Shown here: positions 1-9,711 of the stretch, one piece after another
Layout: each line of letters starts with the position of its first letter
Numbering within the stretch: position 1 is the first letter of the stretch
Notes under the pieces: model-generated
Told to the model about the DNA's origin: nothing
The model's input: only the letters and a program-made list of their open reading frames with translations
Database searches by the model: none
Translations under genes and position numbers: made by a program
Source: Hypericum androsaemum
Lineage: Eukaryota > Streptophyta > Magnoliopsida > Malpighiales > Hypericaceae
DNA length: 64,000 nt
Assembly (NCBI GenBank): GCA_963995505.1
Contig: OZ023185.1
Span: 20,099,691 to 20,163,690, forward strand
Reading direction: 5' to 3'

Positions 1-276
1 CTCGAGCGCGATCTCGACGCTCCCCTCGATGGTGACCTCGCGCTTCTTGAGGTTGACCAAGGAGGCCTTGGTCTGAGCCTCTAGGGTTTGGATTTTGGAC
101 CTTAGGGCTTCGGATTGCTTCTGGATGTCCTGCTCGAGGCTCGTGAAGTGGTCCGAGAGCTCCTTCCATAGTAGGGTACAGCTCGTCATCAGCGAGGCCT
201 GGCGCTGGAACTCGTCGAAGCTCGGCGCCGCCTGAGTCGACTCGGTCAACCCGCCCGGGTCGGGAATCGACCCCAT
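1..276 (-). CDS. FRL4: FRIGIDA-like protein 4, N-terminal part (runs off the window)
   Basis: The minus strand is open from an ATG at 274-276 to the window edge, giving 92 codons with no stop. The translation starts MGSIPDPGGLTEST and continues with FDEFQRQASLMTSCTLLW, KELSDHFTSLEQ and KREVTIEGSVEIALE. These are the conserved opening blocks of FRIGIDA-like 4 (FRL4A/FRL4B) proteins, including the coiled-coil that precedes the FRIGIDA domain. The family belongs to the FRIGIDA-related nuclear scaffold proteins; FRIGIDA itself promotes FLC transcription, while the role of FRL4 members is less well defined. The start is chosen because homologues begin with the same MGSIPDPG-type residues. The FRIGIDA domain proper lies outside the window, so integrity of the whole gene cannot be judged. 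The codon use is GC-rich, unlike the AT-rich flank. Confidence 0.85.
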   Translation of the reverse strand, partial: MGSIPDPGGLTESTQAAPSFDEFQRQASLMTSCTLLWKELSDHFTSLEQDIQKQSEALRSKIQTLEAQTKASLVNLKKREVTIEGSVEIALE

Positions 277-926
277 GGTCCTGGCGCCAGAGGGTGGGGT
301 GGGGTGGGGGTGTACTTTGGTCAAAAGCCGCGTTGCCTCCTTAGCTAATAAGCCTGGGACTAGAGAGTGAGTGGCGGGCGAGGGAAGAAAAGGGAGGGAA
401 GAGAAGAGAGAGATTGGCGGAGGATGAGATAAAAGACGAGGAGAGTAGAGAGCCAGACAGATCTGACGTGGAGGGTGGCGTCATACGACACGTGTGCCGA
501 GTAAGTGAGGCTAAAATTATGGTAGAATTTTGCTAATCTTTCTTCTTCCTCTTTTTAACTTGTAATATTCTCGATTGAGTAAAATTTTGAAATACAAGAT
601 AGCCAGTGGTGATGTCAGAGTAGGGGGCTCGGCTGGGTGGGGTTACTTTCCCGGTAACCGAAGTTGGATCATAAAAAGAAACTCAAATAATGGCCACCAC
701 ATGGGGGAAGTCAGATAAAGTAAAGGCATTATTTGCCTGCTTCGTCGGATAATTGACTCACTTCACTTGTATTCTACCTACACCCGTATACTATATTATT
801 ATTATTTTATAACTAAAATTTTATTATCCGTTATTATTTTTATTATGATAGAACATATGAAAACGTACTATATAGAATAGTATATATAAATATATTTGCA
901 AGAATTGTGGAATAGCATGTTTTATA
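277..926. other. 5' flank of the FRL4 gene
   Basis: No coding region is supported here. The stretch lies upstream of the minus-strand FRL4 start and should hold its 5' UTR and promoter. A G-box core CACGTG is at 489-494 inside GACACGTGTG, and purine-rich runs (agggaagagaagagagag) lie at about 380-420. I see no convincing TATA box at the expected distance. Confidence 0.5.
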
Positions 927-935
927 TAAATATTA

Positions 936-1546
936 GGGAAAAGTCCACTTTAGTACCCTGTAGTATCGCGAAAAATCAAGTCAGTACCCTGTGGTTTAAA
1001 ACGTATCAATTGAGTCATACTTATTCCAATTAACATCAATTAGAGGCCCGGGCAGCTGCCCGGACCTGCCCGAACCTACCCGACCCCTGCCCGAACTACG
1101 TGGCCAGCCACGTCACCAAATTTTGATGACGTGGCGCCACGTGGACATCCTCCTCCTCCCCTCCTCCTCCTCCTCCTCCGCGTCCTCCTCCGCGTCCTCC
1201 TCCTCCCCGCATCCTCCTCCTCCTCCCCCCGCGTCCTCCTTCTCCTCCCCCCGCGTTCTCCTCCTCCTCCTCCTCCCCCCGCGTCCTCCTCCTCCTCCTC
1301 CTCCTCCTCCTCCCCCCGCGTTCTCCTCCTCCCCCCGCGTCCTCCTCCTCCTCCTCCTCCTCCTCTCCACGTGGCTGGCCACGTAGTTCGGGCAGGGGTC
1401 GGGTAGGTTCGGCCAGGTCCGGGCAGCTGCCCGGGCCTCTAATTGATGTTAATTGGAATAAGTATGACTCAATTGATATGTTTTAAACCACAGGGTACTG
1501 ACTTGATTTTTCACAATACCACAGGGTACTAAAGTGGACTTTTCCC
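936..1546. mobile_element. Non-autonomous Mutator-like element (MULE) with 9-bp TSD
   Basis: Two long inverted repeats of about 210 bp start GGGAAAAGTCCACTTTAGTA at 936 and at the complement of 1546. The exact 9-bp direct repeat TAAATATTA flanks them at 927-935 and 1547-1555, the target-duplication size typical of Mutator-like elements. The inner half of each arm is GC-rich (CCCGGGCAGCTGCCCGG, CACGTGG). The loop (about 1149-1370) is a CCT/CCCCCCG low-complexity tract and not a gene; the proline- and serine-rich ORFs there are simple-sequence artefacts. The element carries no transposase. Confidence 0.9.
1149..1371. repeat. CCT-rich simple-sequence tract in the MULE loop
   Basis: Imperfect (CCT)n interrupted by CCCCCCGCGT blocks, a strong strand-asymmetric pyrimidine tract. 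All long ORFs over it on both strands are low-complexity poly-Ser/Pro/Glu/Arg and have no family resemblance. Confidence 0.85.
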
Positions 1547-1555
1547 TAAATATTA

Positions 1556-2194
1556 TAAATGACATGTGTACGGTTGGGTCCGGGGAAGGACGACAGTTTG
1601 TGTGTGGTTGCAGGGCACGCGCATTTTCGGTTTTGAATGTTTTCGGACATGCGATACTGTACATTCATTCTTCGCTCGCAAGCAAGCAACAACACTTGTT
1701 ATCTTCTTTTTCTTTTTCATATTTTTCGATGAGCTGCACTATTTATTTCCTGGAGGCTTGCTTGATCTGTGATTTTGGATGCTTATAGCGAATTATTAAT
1801 TAATCAAATATTGGATATGTAAATAAACTTAAATTAATTAGAGATACCGGATACTAGGTGGCATCGAAGAATAAAGGCATGGTTCGGACTTGACGCCTGT
1901 GGACTTTTTTTTTAGGAGTAAAATGGCACGTAACCTATATAAAAAATAAATTATAGGACAAAAAAAAGTACATACACATAAGATACGAAAACTAAGCAGA
2001 AAAACGAAAGGCATTCCTACGACAATAAAAAATGTGATGTTGTTATGTTATTGGGACACTCTTCTAGTTTCAAATAACACGACTTTTGGATACGCATACA
2101 CAATGTCTGCGCTGTAATAATTCCACTAGGGTGTCTCCCATTTCGTCCTAGCTTATGCTATTGCTTTTTGTTTGCGTAGACAAAATGGTAACCA
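1556..2194. other. Intergenic, no gene recognised
   Basis: AT-rich sequence between two Mutator-like elements. Short ORFs at 1534-1788 overlap the element border and resemble no family. Nothing else is supported. Confidence 0.5.
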
Positions 2195-2348
2195 ATCAAA
2201 AATGGCAAATTATCCTCAGGTTCCTGGTATTTACTTAAATCACTATTTTAGTCCTTGCTGTTTCAAAATCGAAACATTAATTCCCTAGTTTGTATTTATT
2301 GAACTCTAAGGTCCCTCGCTGACGTCATTAGTCAACTTAATATTTTTA

Positions 2349-2616
2349 GGAAAAAGTCTACTTAAGTACCCTGTGGTATCTCGAAAAATCAAGTCAGTAC
2401 CCTGTGGTTTAAAACGTATCAATTGAGTCAAACTTATTCCAATTAAAATCAATTAGAGGCCCGGGCAGCTGCCCGGACCCTACCCTTCTTGCCCGGACTT
2501 TGCCCGACCATTCAGATCAGCCACATCAGATTTTTTTGATGATGTGGCGCCAAATTGACAAATTTCTCTCTCCCCTTTCCCCTCTCTCTCTCTTCCCCTC
2601 TTCTCTTCTTCTTCTT

Positions 2617-2647
<31 letters not shown>

Positions 2648-3723
2648 ACCCAGAAATTATTTTCCCAAAACGGAAACAACCAGTATAACTAGCAAGCAAA
2701 CCAAATAGCGAACTTAATTAAACGAAATTTCACCCAAAATTTATTTAATTACGTTTCTTAATATCTAAAAGGGAATAAATCGGAGGAGGGTGAGCAGTCC
2801 AGTGTACGCGCGGCAGTGGAGCGGGGGATTGACTAGCAACAGATCCTCGCCGGCGATGTCCCCGGCATACCCTAGGTCATGGCCTCCCAGGCGGGATAGA
2901 GGTCAAGGCCGATGCCCAGCGGCTCGCTCAGGTCATGGCCTCCCAGGTGACAACCGCTGCCAACGACGACGGCGATGATCTCGGCTTCTGGTTCGCCTCC
3001 AACAACGACAACAGCAATGGCTCCCACGCCTCTGTGATTCTGGCCTTCACGAGACGGCGACCATGACCGCTGCTGCAAGGGCATCTCTTCTGATTACAAG
3101 CCCAGCCGACCTCTGTCTCTGTCTCTGTCTCGCCTCATCTTGACTGGGTTCTTGGAACTGAGAACGACGAACGGCGTTGAACGGAGACGAAGGTATCTTC
3201 TTCCTCCACCTAACGAATTAAACCAAATCAGAGAGCATCGCCGGCCGACCCCAATTTTCCCCCAAATTCTCGACAAGCAAAAAACCTAGATCAACGATGG
3301 ACGAGTTGGTTAGGATTTTTTATGGCCAATAGTAATCTCGATGAAGAAGGCGGCGATTGGGTTCAGTCACATGAATATTTGATTGGCATGACAATTTGAA
3401 TCGATCTGGGTTTCGTTGCTCGTCGCCGCCGCCGCCAACCTTCCCTTTCCCGACTCTGAGCTTGAAGCTTTTGATTGAGAGAGAGAGAGGGAAGAAAGAG
3501 ATGGGAAGGAGGGAAAAAGAGATGCCACTTGGCGCCATGTCAGCATAAAAATTATGATGTGGCTGATCCGAGTGACCGGGCAGGACGGGTAGTATCTGGG
3601 CAGCTGCCCGGGCCTCTAATTGATTTTAATTGGAATAAGTTTGACCCAATTGATACATTTTAAACCACAAGGTACTAACTTAATTTTTCGAGATACTACA
3701 AGGTACTTAAGTGAACTTTTCCC
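2349..3723. mobile_element. MULE nested in the left arm of the outer element
   Basis: Inverted arms begin GGAAAAAGTCTACTTAAGTA at 2349 and GGGAAAAGTTCACTTAAGTA at the complement of 3723, each about 230 bp and homologous to the arms of the 936-1546 element. The exact 9-bp duplication ATATTTTTA lies at 2340-2348 and 3724-3732. The GC-rich interior (about 2780-3300) differs from its surroundings and may be a captured gene piece, but I do not recognise a protein family in it. A (CTT)n run is at 2606-2646. Confidence 0.9.
2606..2646. repeat. (CTT)n microsatellite
   Basis: About 13 uninterrupted CTT units inside the 2349-3723 element, next to a CTCTCT-rich run. Confidence 0.9.
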
Positions 3724-4455
3724 ATATTTTTATGATATTTATACCCTCGAAAAATTAGGGAAAAAATCAAATTTCATCTTCTTCCTTGCGGAAAAAAATT
3801 AATTAATCAAAATCAAATCAACAAAATTAAGAACCGCAATTAATCCAAATCCAAAAATCCATCCTCCCTCTTCATCTTCAAGGCTGCCAAATCAACAATC
3901 AGTTGCCATCAAAGCGGCAACAAACAACCCAGATCGGAACCCACGTCAAACCCGAAAACGACCAGAAGCGGTGGAACCCACTGCAAACTCGGATTGGAAC
4001 TCACTGTAAACGACGAGAACCACTTCCATCAAAGACGCAAGCTTCGCAAACCCAGATTCGAATCCACTGCAAACCCCACACCAAACCCTAGAGAAAGATC
4101 CCTAATTAAAGCAATTAAAATCGGTCATCACTGCGTTTTAAACCCTAGAGGAAGATCCCTCCTCTGGATTGGGAGCCTTCAATTGTTGTGAAGTACTCAA
4201 CGATTGATGGGTTTCAATTGTAGTGAAGTTCTCAACGATTGGTGGGTTTCTAATTAAAGCAAGTAGAATCGGCCATCACTGTATTGAACTCCCAGTATTT
4301 TTAGTTTCTGGGTTTTTAGTTCTTGGTAGGTTTTTAGTTTCTGGATTTTTAGTTTTTGGCGTGTTATTAATTTCTGGGTTCTTAGTTCTTAGTGAGTTTT
4401 TAGATTATCGGTGAGTTCTTGATGATGGTCATCACTGTTTTGTAATTTTTTTTAA

Positions 4456-5695
4456 GGGAAAAGTCCATTTAAGTACCCTGTGGTATCACCGATTATCACT
4501 TGAGTACCCTGTGGTTTCAAATCGATAGAACCGGTCCGACTTTTTCCAATTTTTATCACTTAGGTCCACTCAAGTCCGGTTCGGATTTTTTTGCAAAACG
4601 CGTCGTTTTGACGCTTATGTGGACTGCCACGTCGTAGTGACCCGGATTAGTCATTGCTGACATGGCGATGGGTAAATTATCAAATTAGTACCAAATTAAT
4701 TTATTATTTTTCAAAAAAATCCTTATCCTCCCATCTCTCTTTCTCTCTCTTCTTCCGACGGCTACATTGGCGGTTGCGAACCTTGGCAAACAGTTGGCGA
4801 CGACGCCCCGGCGGCGTCCACGTCATCGCCGCCATCCTCCGTCGAGCAAGTGGCGCTCACCGTCCCCGCCACGGACGACTCCTCCCTCTCGGCACTAACA
4901 CTCTGCACGTGGGTGCTTGGGCCGCTCACGTGCGCGGTGCTCTCCTTCCTGAACCAGTTCTTCTACTACAGGACCGAGCCGCTGACCCTCTCAGCGGTGG
5001 CAGCGCAGGTGGCGGCGCTGCCATTAGGGAGGCTAATGGCGGCGACGTGGCCAGGGCGAGGGGAGTTCAACGTGAAGGAGCACGTGCTGATAACGATATT
5101 CATGAATGCGGGGGCGGGGAACGTGTACGCGATCCACGTGGTGAGCGCGGTGAAGCTGTTCTACAAGAGGGAGATGGGGTTCGGGGTGGCTCTCGCAGTG
5201 GCGCTCACGACCCAGGTGCTCGGGTTCGGCTGGGCCAGAATCTTCCGGCGGTACCTCTGTCCTCGCCCATCAGCTTGGTTCCGGCCTCCAAGGACTCGGC
5301 ATTGGCACCGTGGGGCTCGACTGGGCCATCATATCGTCCTACCTCGGGAGTCCACTGGCTAGTCCTTGGTTCGCAACCGCCAATGTAGCCGTCGGAAGAA
5401 GAGAGAGAAGGAGAGATGGGAGGATAAGGATTTTTTTGAAAAATAATAAAATAATTTGGTACTAATTTGATAATTTATCCATCGCCATGTCAGCAATGAC
5501 TAATCCGGGTCACTACGACGTGGCAGTCCACATAAGCGTCAAAACGACGCGTTTTGCAAAAAAATTCCGAACCGGACTTGAGTGGACCTAAGTGATAAAA
5601 ATTGGAAAAAGTCAGACTGGTTCTATCGATTTGAAACCACAGGGTACTCAAGTGATAATCGGTGATACCACAGGGTACTTAAGTGGACTTTTCCC
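4456..5695. mobile_element. Pack-MULE carrying oligopeptide-transporter gene fragments
   Basis: Inverted arms of about 327 bp begin GGGAAAAGTCCATTTAAGTA at 4456 and GGGAAAAGTCCACTTAAGTA at the complement of 5695. They share the GTACCCTGTGGTATC motif with the other MULEs but diverge inside. The flanks (left ...AATTTTTTTTAA, right AATTCTTAA) fit a 9-bp duplication blurred by T-run slippage but are not exact. Between the arms lies GC-rich coding sequence of an OPT-family transporter (see 4844-5393). A 26-bp piece of that coding sequence, 5368-5393, is also present inverted at 4757-4782 and so forms part of both arms. Confidence 0.88.
4844..5393 (+). pseudogene. Captured oligopeptide transporter (OPT family) exon fragments
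   Basis: In one frame (4844 to about 5263) the translation contains [54 protein letters not shown] and [17 protein letters not shown]. These match the plant proton-coupled oligopeptide transporters (OPT1-9 group), including the FNVKEHVLITIF block. From about 5264 a different frame reads [22 protein letters not shown] and then [15 protein letters not shown], a segment that lies further along the same family, so the intervening part was deleted. Both frames lack a proper start and end; a full OPT is about 700-750 residues and this covers under 200. It is a gene fragment carried by the MULE at 4456-5695 and is not a working transporter. Confidence 0.85.
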
Positions 5696-5939
5696 AATTC
5701 TTAATTGAAAGATTTTGATTCCCGAGAAGAAGATGATTTTTTTTCTTTAAAGGTTTAAGGGTCATAAAAAAAATTTGTTGACAAATGACATCAGCAATGG
5801 ATCCAGTAAAGACCTGTAAGGACCTGTAAGTACAATGAAAAAATTAGGAGATCAAAGTTTTGATTTTGAAATAATAAGAACTAAAATAATAATTTAAGCA
5901 AACTCTAGGAACCGGAAAATAATTTGTCCATCAAAAATT

Positions 5940-6696
5940 TATAACCGAAATTAATTAGTCTGATCTGATCACGAGATTTTTCCTATCCAACGCAATGAAT
6001 GGGACACGACTCTTTCCCCTCTTTGACGATTTTTTCTTCCAGCCTACCGAGTCTCGTAGAAATCCTATCTCAAGTATCCTCACCTTCACTTCATCCTAAT
6101 AATTCTCTATTTTGTCCAAAAGGAGAATCCAAGTGGATAACAAATGACTAATTGTACTCTCTGATAATTACATGTATTGTAATTTAAAGCGCCAAATTTG
6201 CATATACTAAATTAAAATGTGACATTAAAACTGGAAAGTTCTTTAAGGGATGGATGGGTAACAAAGTTGAGTAATAGATGCGCGGACGATTGTACCCCTC
6301 TAGTATTTCCGGAATTGCAGCTGTGTCCAATTGAGGATAAAAGTTGAAGGGGCTGCTTGTTTTGTGGCGGACCAAACCCCAAGTAAGAGAGTATAAGGCA
6401 GCAGCCAAGGTGACTTCCATTGGAGGGGTTCTCTTCTGGGTATTTCTTTTTCTTTCTTTCTAGTCTTGTTGATGTCTGTCGTTTTTGGTGTAAGCTATGA
6501 TATTAAGAGTCTAACACCGTCGGATTCTATTTTAGGGGTAATTCGGATAATGGTATTTTTGCTGGTTCGACCAACTCTTATTGTTCTGTCTGTCTTTTGA
6601 TCGTTGGATGCAGTTAGGTAGCAACAGTAGAGAGATGACGTCCTCTAGTTAATGTTTTGGAAGCAGTGAATCCTTCGAAGGTGGTTGGGAAGGAGG
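5940..6696. other. 5' flank of the PSB27-H2 gene
   Basis: No coding region supported. The last few hundred bases precede the PSB27-H2 start and should hold its promoter and 5' UTR, possibly with a leader intron. The minus-strand ORF at 6184-6420 resembles no family. Confidence 0.45.
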
Positions 6697-7710
6697 ATGG
6701 CATTGATTCTCTCAGCTAAAGTATTCCCTTTTAGTTCATGCAAGACCTTGAAGAGATCCTCTCACCCTGGCAATGTCTGTAAGGATCATCTAATTCTTAC
6801 TTTTCAAGTTGGAACTGGTTTTCTTTACATTGTTCGGGCCGTGGCTCGACAGCAGCCTGGTGAACTTATGGATAAGACTAATACGATTGTGTGGCGTCTT
6901 GTTCTTAGTTCTAGATTGATTCGGTGGTCTGTTGTTGCAACAATTTTGGAAAGAAGTGCTGGATGGAAATGATGGGTTCCAGCTGATTTTTTGAACTTGC
7001 AGGTGCAAGTTTCTTTCTTGATGGTGTTTCCTTTTACATGACAGGTCATAAGATGCGATCCAGGTGCATTTGTTGTATATCGTCTCAGGTCGGATGGTCA
7101 AGTCGCCGCAACGCAATTGTTTGGAGTGCTTCGTTCGCTACCATTCTTGCCTTAAATTGCGTGGTTGCACCGTTACAACTCAAGGCTGAAGAAAAGGCAA
7201 GCGAACAAGATGAAAATGATGATGGTGTTTTGAGCACCATCAAATCGCTGTTTGATCCCGACGAGAAAACCAAATCCGGAAAGCTGTTACCAAAGGGTTA
7301 CTTGAAGTCGGCAAGAGAAGTCGTGAAGACGCTGCGCGAGTCGCTGAAGGAAAACCCCAAGGATATGGCGAAGTTTAGGCGGACTGCAGATGCAGCAAAG
7401 GAATCGATAAGAGAGTACTTGAGCAGTTGGAAGGGTCAGGAAAAAGTAGTTGGCGAGGTACTCTCGTATTCATCAATGAGTTCAAGCTCCGCGATTCTCG
7501 ATTTCGTTATGCTACGTTTGGAGACTTGCTCACTTGTACCTCTGATTTGCTGCTGTTTGCTTGCAATTGCAGGAGTCGTATATCGAGCTGGAAAAGGCAT
7601 TCAGATCGCTGGCCAAATTTTACTCGAGAGCTGGACCATCTGCACCTATTTCAGAGGAGGCGAAATCTGAGATATTAAGCCAACTGAACAGAGCCGAAGA
7701 ATTCTTGTAA
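6697..7710 (+). CDS. LPA19: Photosystem II assembly factor PSB27-H2 (LPA19), three exons
   Basis: Exons 6697-6778, 7045-7457 and 7573-7710 join in frame (donors gtaagg and gtactc, acceptors acag and gcag) into 210 residues. The product is the second plant Psb27 homologue, a thylakoid-lumen protein that assists C-terminal processing of precursor D1 during photosystem II assembly. Diagnostic blocks are TIKSLFDPDEKTKSGK, YLKSAREVVKTLRESL, KFRRTADAAKESIREYLS and, in exon 3, FYSRAGPSAPISEE. Exon 1 and the start of exon 2 give a bipartite transit peptide: a Ser/Lys-rich plastid part, then SRRN before a hydrophobic run ending LKA-EE, compatible with a twin-arginine lumenal signal. The ATG at 6697 is chosen because it gives the only exon 1 that splices into the exon 2 frame; the hydroxy-rich N-terminus fits a transit peptide. 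No disabling change was seen. Confidence 0.85.
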
Positions 7711-8245
7711 GGTATAATACCCCAGCTAGTGCATTCTATACCGAGTTCTACTGCAATTTCTGCAAGCGTACAAGTTTATGCTTTTTAATAGTCCCACTGT
7801 ACTATCGATCAAGTTTCGGATCGATCTCTTAAAAAATCCTTGTAAGTTGGAATTGGTTACATTGCGTTCTCGAGAGAGAGAGAGAGAGAGAGTTGGAATT
7901 GGTTACAAGTTGCTCCAACGGTTCAAAACTTCCGAGTTGGGAACATCCAAGACATACACAAGCAGAAGCTCATCAGCATACCAATTGGAAAGATTAATTA
8001 AATACAGCAACTATTCGAGGTCACTCAAAAGAGGATCCAACAAAAACACAGAAATTTGCTGCTTAGCTCGATGCATCTTTAGTGTAGGCAGCAAGACGAG
8101 AACAAAGTGGCTTAATTTCGCTTATCCATCCCGCTTCTGAACCAAATATGTGACCACGGGAGTGAAATGTACTCCACCAGATCATATCGATGCGGTCGCG
8201 ATATTGTCTTTTCTTGGCTCGTTAAGCGACAGAGCCAGCCGGGAA
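7711..8245. other. PSB27-H2 3' flank
   Basis: Contains the 3' UTR of the preceding gene and an (AG)n run at about 7872-7891. The ORF at 7778-8140 runs through that repeat and resembles nothing. The expected downstream exons of HISN5 (which would lie here on the minus strand) are not visible. Confidence 0.5.
7872..7891. repeat. (AG)n microsatellite
   Basis: About ten GA units downstream of the PSB27-H2 stop codon. Confidence 0.9.
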
Positions 8246-8573
8246 AGTCGCAATGGCGAGGGCGACATCCTCGTTCGTATGGTGGATATCCCCCGTCGCC
8301 CTAACGTGCACGTCGAAAAGCCCGTGCGACGCCAATTGCTAAGACGGAAAAACACAACAGAAACACACCATTTTCTTATCTCTCTCATTTTCAAAGACTC
8401 CTGCTTTTTCACTGTCTTGGCTTTTCTAGGGTTGGTTTTGGGATTTTTACTAACATGTGGGATCCCGGCGGATGAATCGGCGACGCCGTTACCGTCCAGG
8501 CCGATCCTAACGGAGACGTCCGTCTCCTTGGTCACCCTCTTCACTTCCCCCACCCGACTCCTCCCACCTCCAC
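8246..8573 (-). pseudogene. HISN5: Imidazoleglycerol-phosphate dehydratase (HISN5) remnant, two exon pieces
   Basis: On the minus strand an acceptor (tatttcag) precedes an exon beginning at 8573 that reads [19 protein letters not shown] and then [18 protein letters not shown]. This is the N-terminal part of plant IGPD, the sixth enzyme of histidine biosynthesis, which is plastid-located. After an intron (donor region about 8454, acceptor gtcttag at 8339-8340) a second piece reads [31 protein letters not shown]. Normal proteins read GIPFLDHMLDQLASHG and GDIHIDDHHTNEDV, so residues are missing at both places, including part of a metal-binding histidine cluster. After ALAIAT the frame runs into a stop, and no transit peptide or later exons are found. 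Retention of an intron argues for decay of a genomic copy and against a retrocopy. The cell must have an intact HISN5 elsewhere. Confidence 0.82.
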
Positions 8574-9423
8574 CTGAAATAGTCAAAAATGGGGTCGGGA
8601 AATCCCGGAATTAGGGTAGGGCTTTGCAATCAGTAATTTTGGTTAATTAATTAGTTAAAACCTGAGAGTGGCTGGGTGGCGACCGGAGAGCCGTTGTCTT
8701 GGGAGGAGCTCATTGGTCGAAGACGTCTTGACGATGGGGGTGGGAATTGGACACGTGTCGGGTGGAGAGAGTATTTGGGAGGGGAAGGTGAGGAAGGTTT
8801 TTTTTTTGTTAAACGGTGGAGTTATACCCCTATATAAATACGAAAAAGTGCATATAAAGTATGAGACAACTAACTAGCATCGAAAGAAGTCTTACTGGCT
8901 TCAAAGTCGATATCTCTTTTTTCAAGGTTACGGCTGCTGTCTTCAGTAAAACTCTCTGACGGTAAAAATTCAGTGGAAAAATCTGCATCCTCTTAGTTCA
9001 TCACTGGCCATGCGGGTGCAGCGAGGAAGGCTAACACCATGTAAATTATCTAGATAAGTCAATACAACAATCAAACGGTACATCAGAAACAGAGAGAGAT
9101 TGCCGGCGCATACTTGGAGTGCATCAGCAACTCGGTTACTCTCTCACCAAGCATGCTAGATGTCAATCTCCTATTCTCTGGTGAGTTGCACTCCCGCCGA
9201 GGTGCGATCTTCATCTTTACGATACAATACAACTTCATTAGTAGTTTTTTTATTTTTTGAAAAATGTTTTATTAGTAGTTCAATTAAGATATTTCAAATT
9301 CAAGGTTAAAATTGTCAATTATACAGGGACATAGTTAACATATATTTTTTTATTTGTCATTATTCTGTCAAAATTTACATTAAAGAGCCAGTTGGGCTTT
9401 TATCATTGACCTTCGGTATAAAA
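8574..9423. other. Intergenic between HISN5 remnant and U2 gene
   Basis: No gene is supported. The ORF 8668-8877 has no recognisable relatives. A G-box-like ACACGTGTC is near 8751-8759. Confidence 0.4.
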
Positions 9424-9432
9424 TTTTGAACT
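9424..9432 (-). terminator. Plant snRNA 3'-end formation box
   Basis: Just downstream of the U2 3' end the minus strand reads AGTTCAAAA, fitting the plant snRNA 3' box core AGTNNAA used by Pol II snRNA genes. It starts about 6 nt past the mature end. Confidence 0.7.
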
Positions 9433-9438
9433 ATCATT

Positions 9439-9634
9439 GGAGGGTGCGCCAAGCCTTTGCAGTAGTGCAACGCAAAAGCGACGCTTGAGAGGCCCAGCAG
9501 CAAGCTACCGTAATGGCCACTCCCCTTTAAAAAATTAATTTAATATCGTGTGGGCCGATGGCCCACATATCAGATATTAAACTGATAAGAACAGATACTA
9601 CACTTGATCTTAGCCAAAAGGCCGAGAAAGGTAT
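9439..9634 (-). ncRNA. U2: U2 spliceosomal snRNA
   Basis: The minus strand from 9634 reads ATACCTTTCTCGGCCTTTTG, GCTAAGATCAAGTGTAGTAT and CTGTTCTTATCAGTTTAATA, the near-invariant 5' half of U2. That half includes the branch-point recognition sequence GTAGTA and the U2/U6 helix regions. It continues with stem-loop IIb (GTGGGCCATCGGCCCAC), an Sm-site-like ATTTTTTAA and the plant 3' stem-loops ending GGCTTGGCGCACCCTCC, for 196 nt. U2 pairs with the intron branch site in the spliceosome. The upstream element, TATA box and 3' box are all in place at the spacing of plant Pol II snRNA genes, so the gene looks functional. The ORF 9610-9909 overlapping it is spurious. Confidence 0.96.
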
Positions 9635-9659
9635 GGTTGGAAAAGAGGAGAGACGCGGG

Positions 9660-9666
9660 TTTTATA
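9660..9666 (-). promoter_or_regulatory. TATA box of the U2 snRNA gene
   Basis: TATAAAA on the minus strand, 26-32 bp upstream of the U2 5' end. Confidence 0.85.
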
Positions 9667-9700
9667 TTGGCCCGAGACCGAGGCGTTTAGTTGCATAAAG

Positions 9701-9711
9701 CGATGTGGGAA
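9701..9711 (-). promoter_or_regulatory. Upstream sequence element (USE) of the U2 gene
   Basis: The minus strand reads TTCCCACATCG, matching 10 of 11 positions of the plant snRNA USE RTCCCACATCG. It lies about 70 bp upstream of the RNA start and about 34 bp above the TATA box, the spacing that specifies Pol II transcription of plant snRNA genes. Confidence 0.9.

Larger units (their letters stand above)
2204..5930. mobile_element. Outer Mutator-like element hosting two further MULEs
   Basis: Left terminus GGCAAATTATCCTCAGGTTC (2204) and right terminus, read inward on the minus strand, GGACAAATTATTTTCCGGTT (from 5930), are inverted repeats that continue for more than 150 bp with substitutions and small gaps. 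The exact 9-bp duplication ATCAAAAAT is at 2195-2203 and 5931-5939. The left arm is interrupted at 2340 by the 2349-3723 MULE and resumes at 3733; the right arm meets the 4456-5695 MULE at about 5705. Internal sequence (3733-4446) has no recognisable transposase; it contains repeated runs such as GTTTTTAGTTTCTGG. Confidence 0.85.

Noticed and set aside
1113..1406. Overlapping 87-91 aa ORFs on both strands
   Set aside because: Pure CCT/CCCCCCG simple repeat in a MULE loop; proline/serine/glutamate/arginine strings only.
4654..5388. 244-aa ORF as a gene
   Set aside because: It reads the captured OPT fragment mostly in the wrong frame and begins in the MULE arm; the OPT signal lies in another frame.
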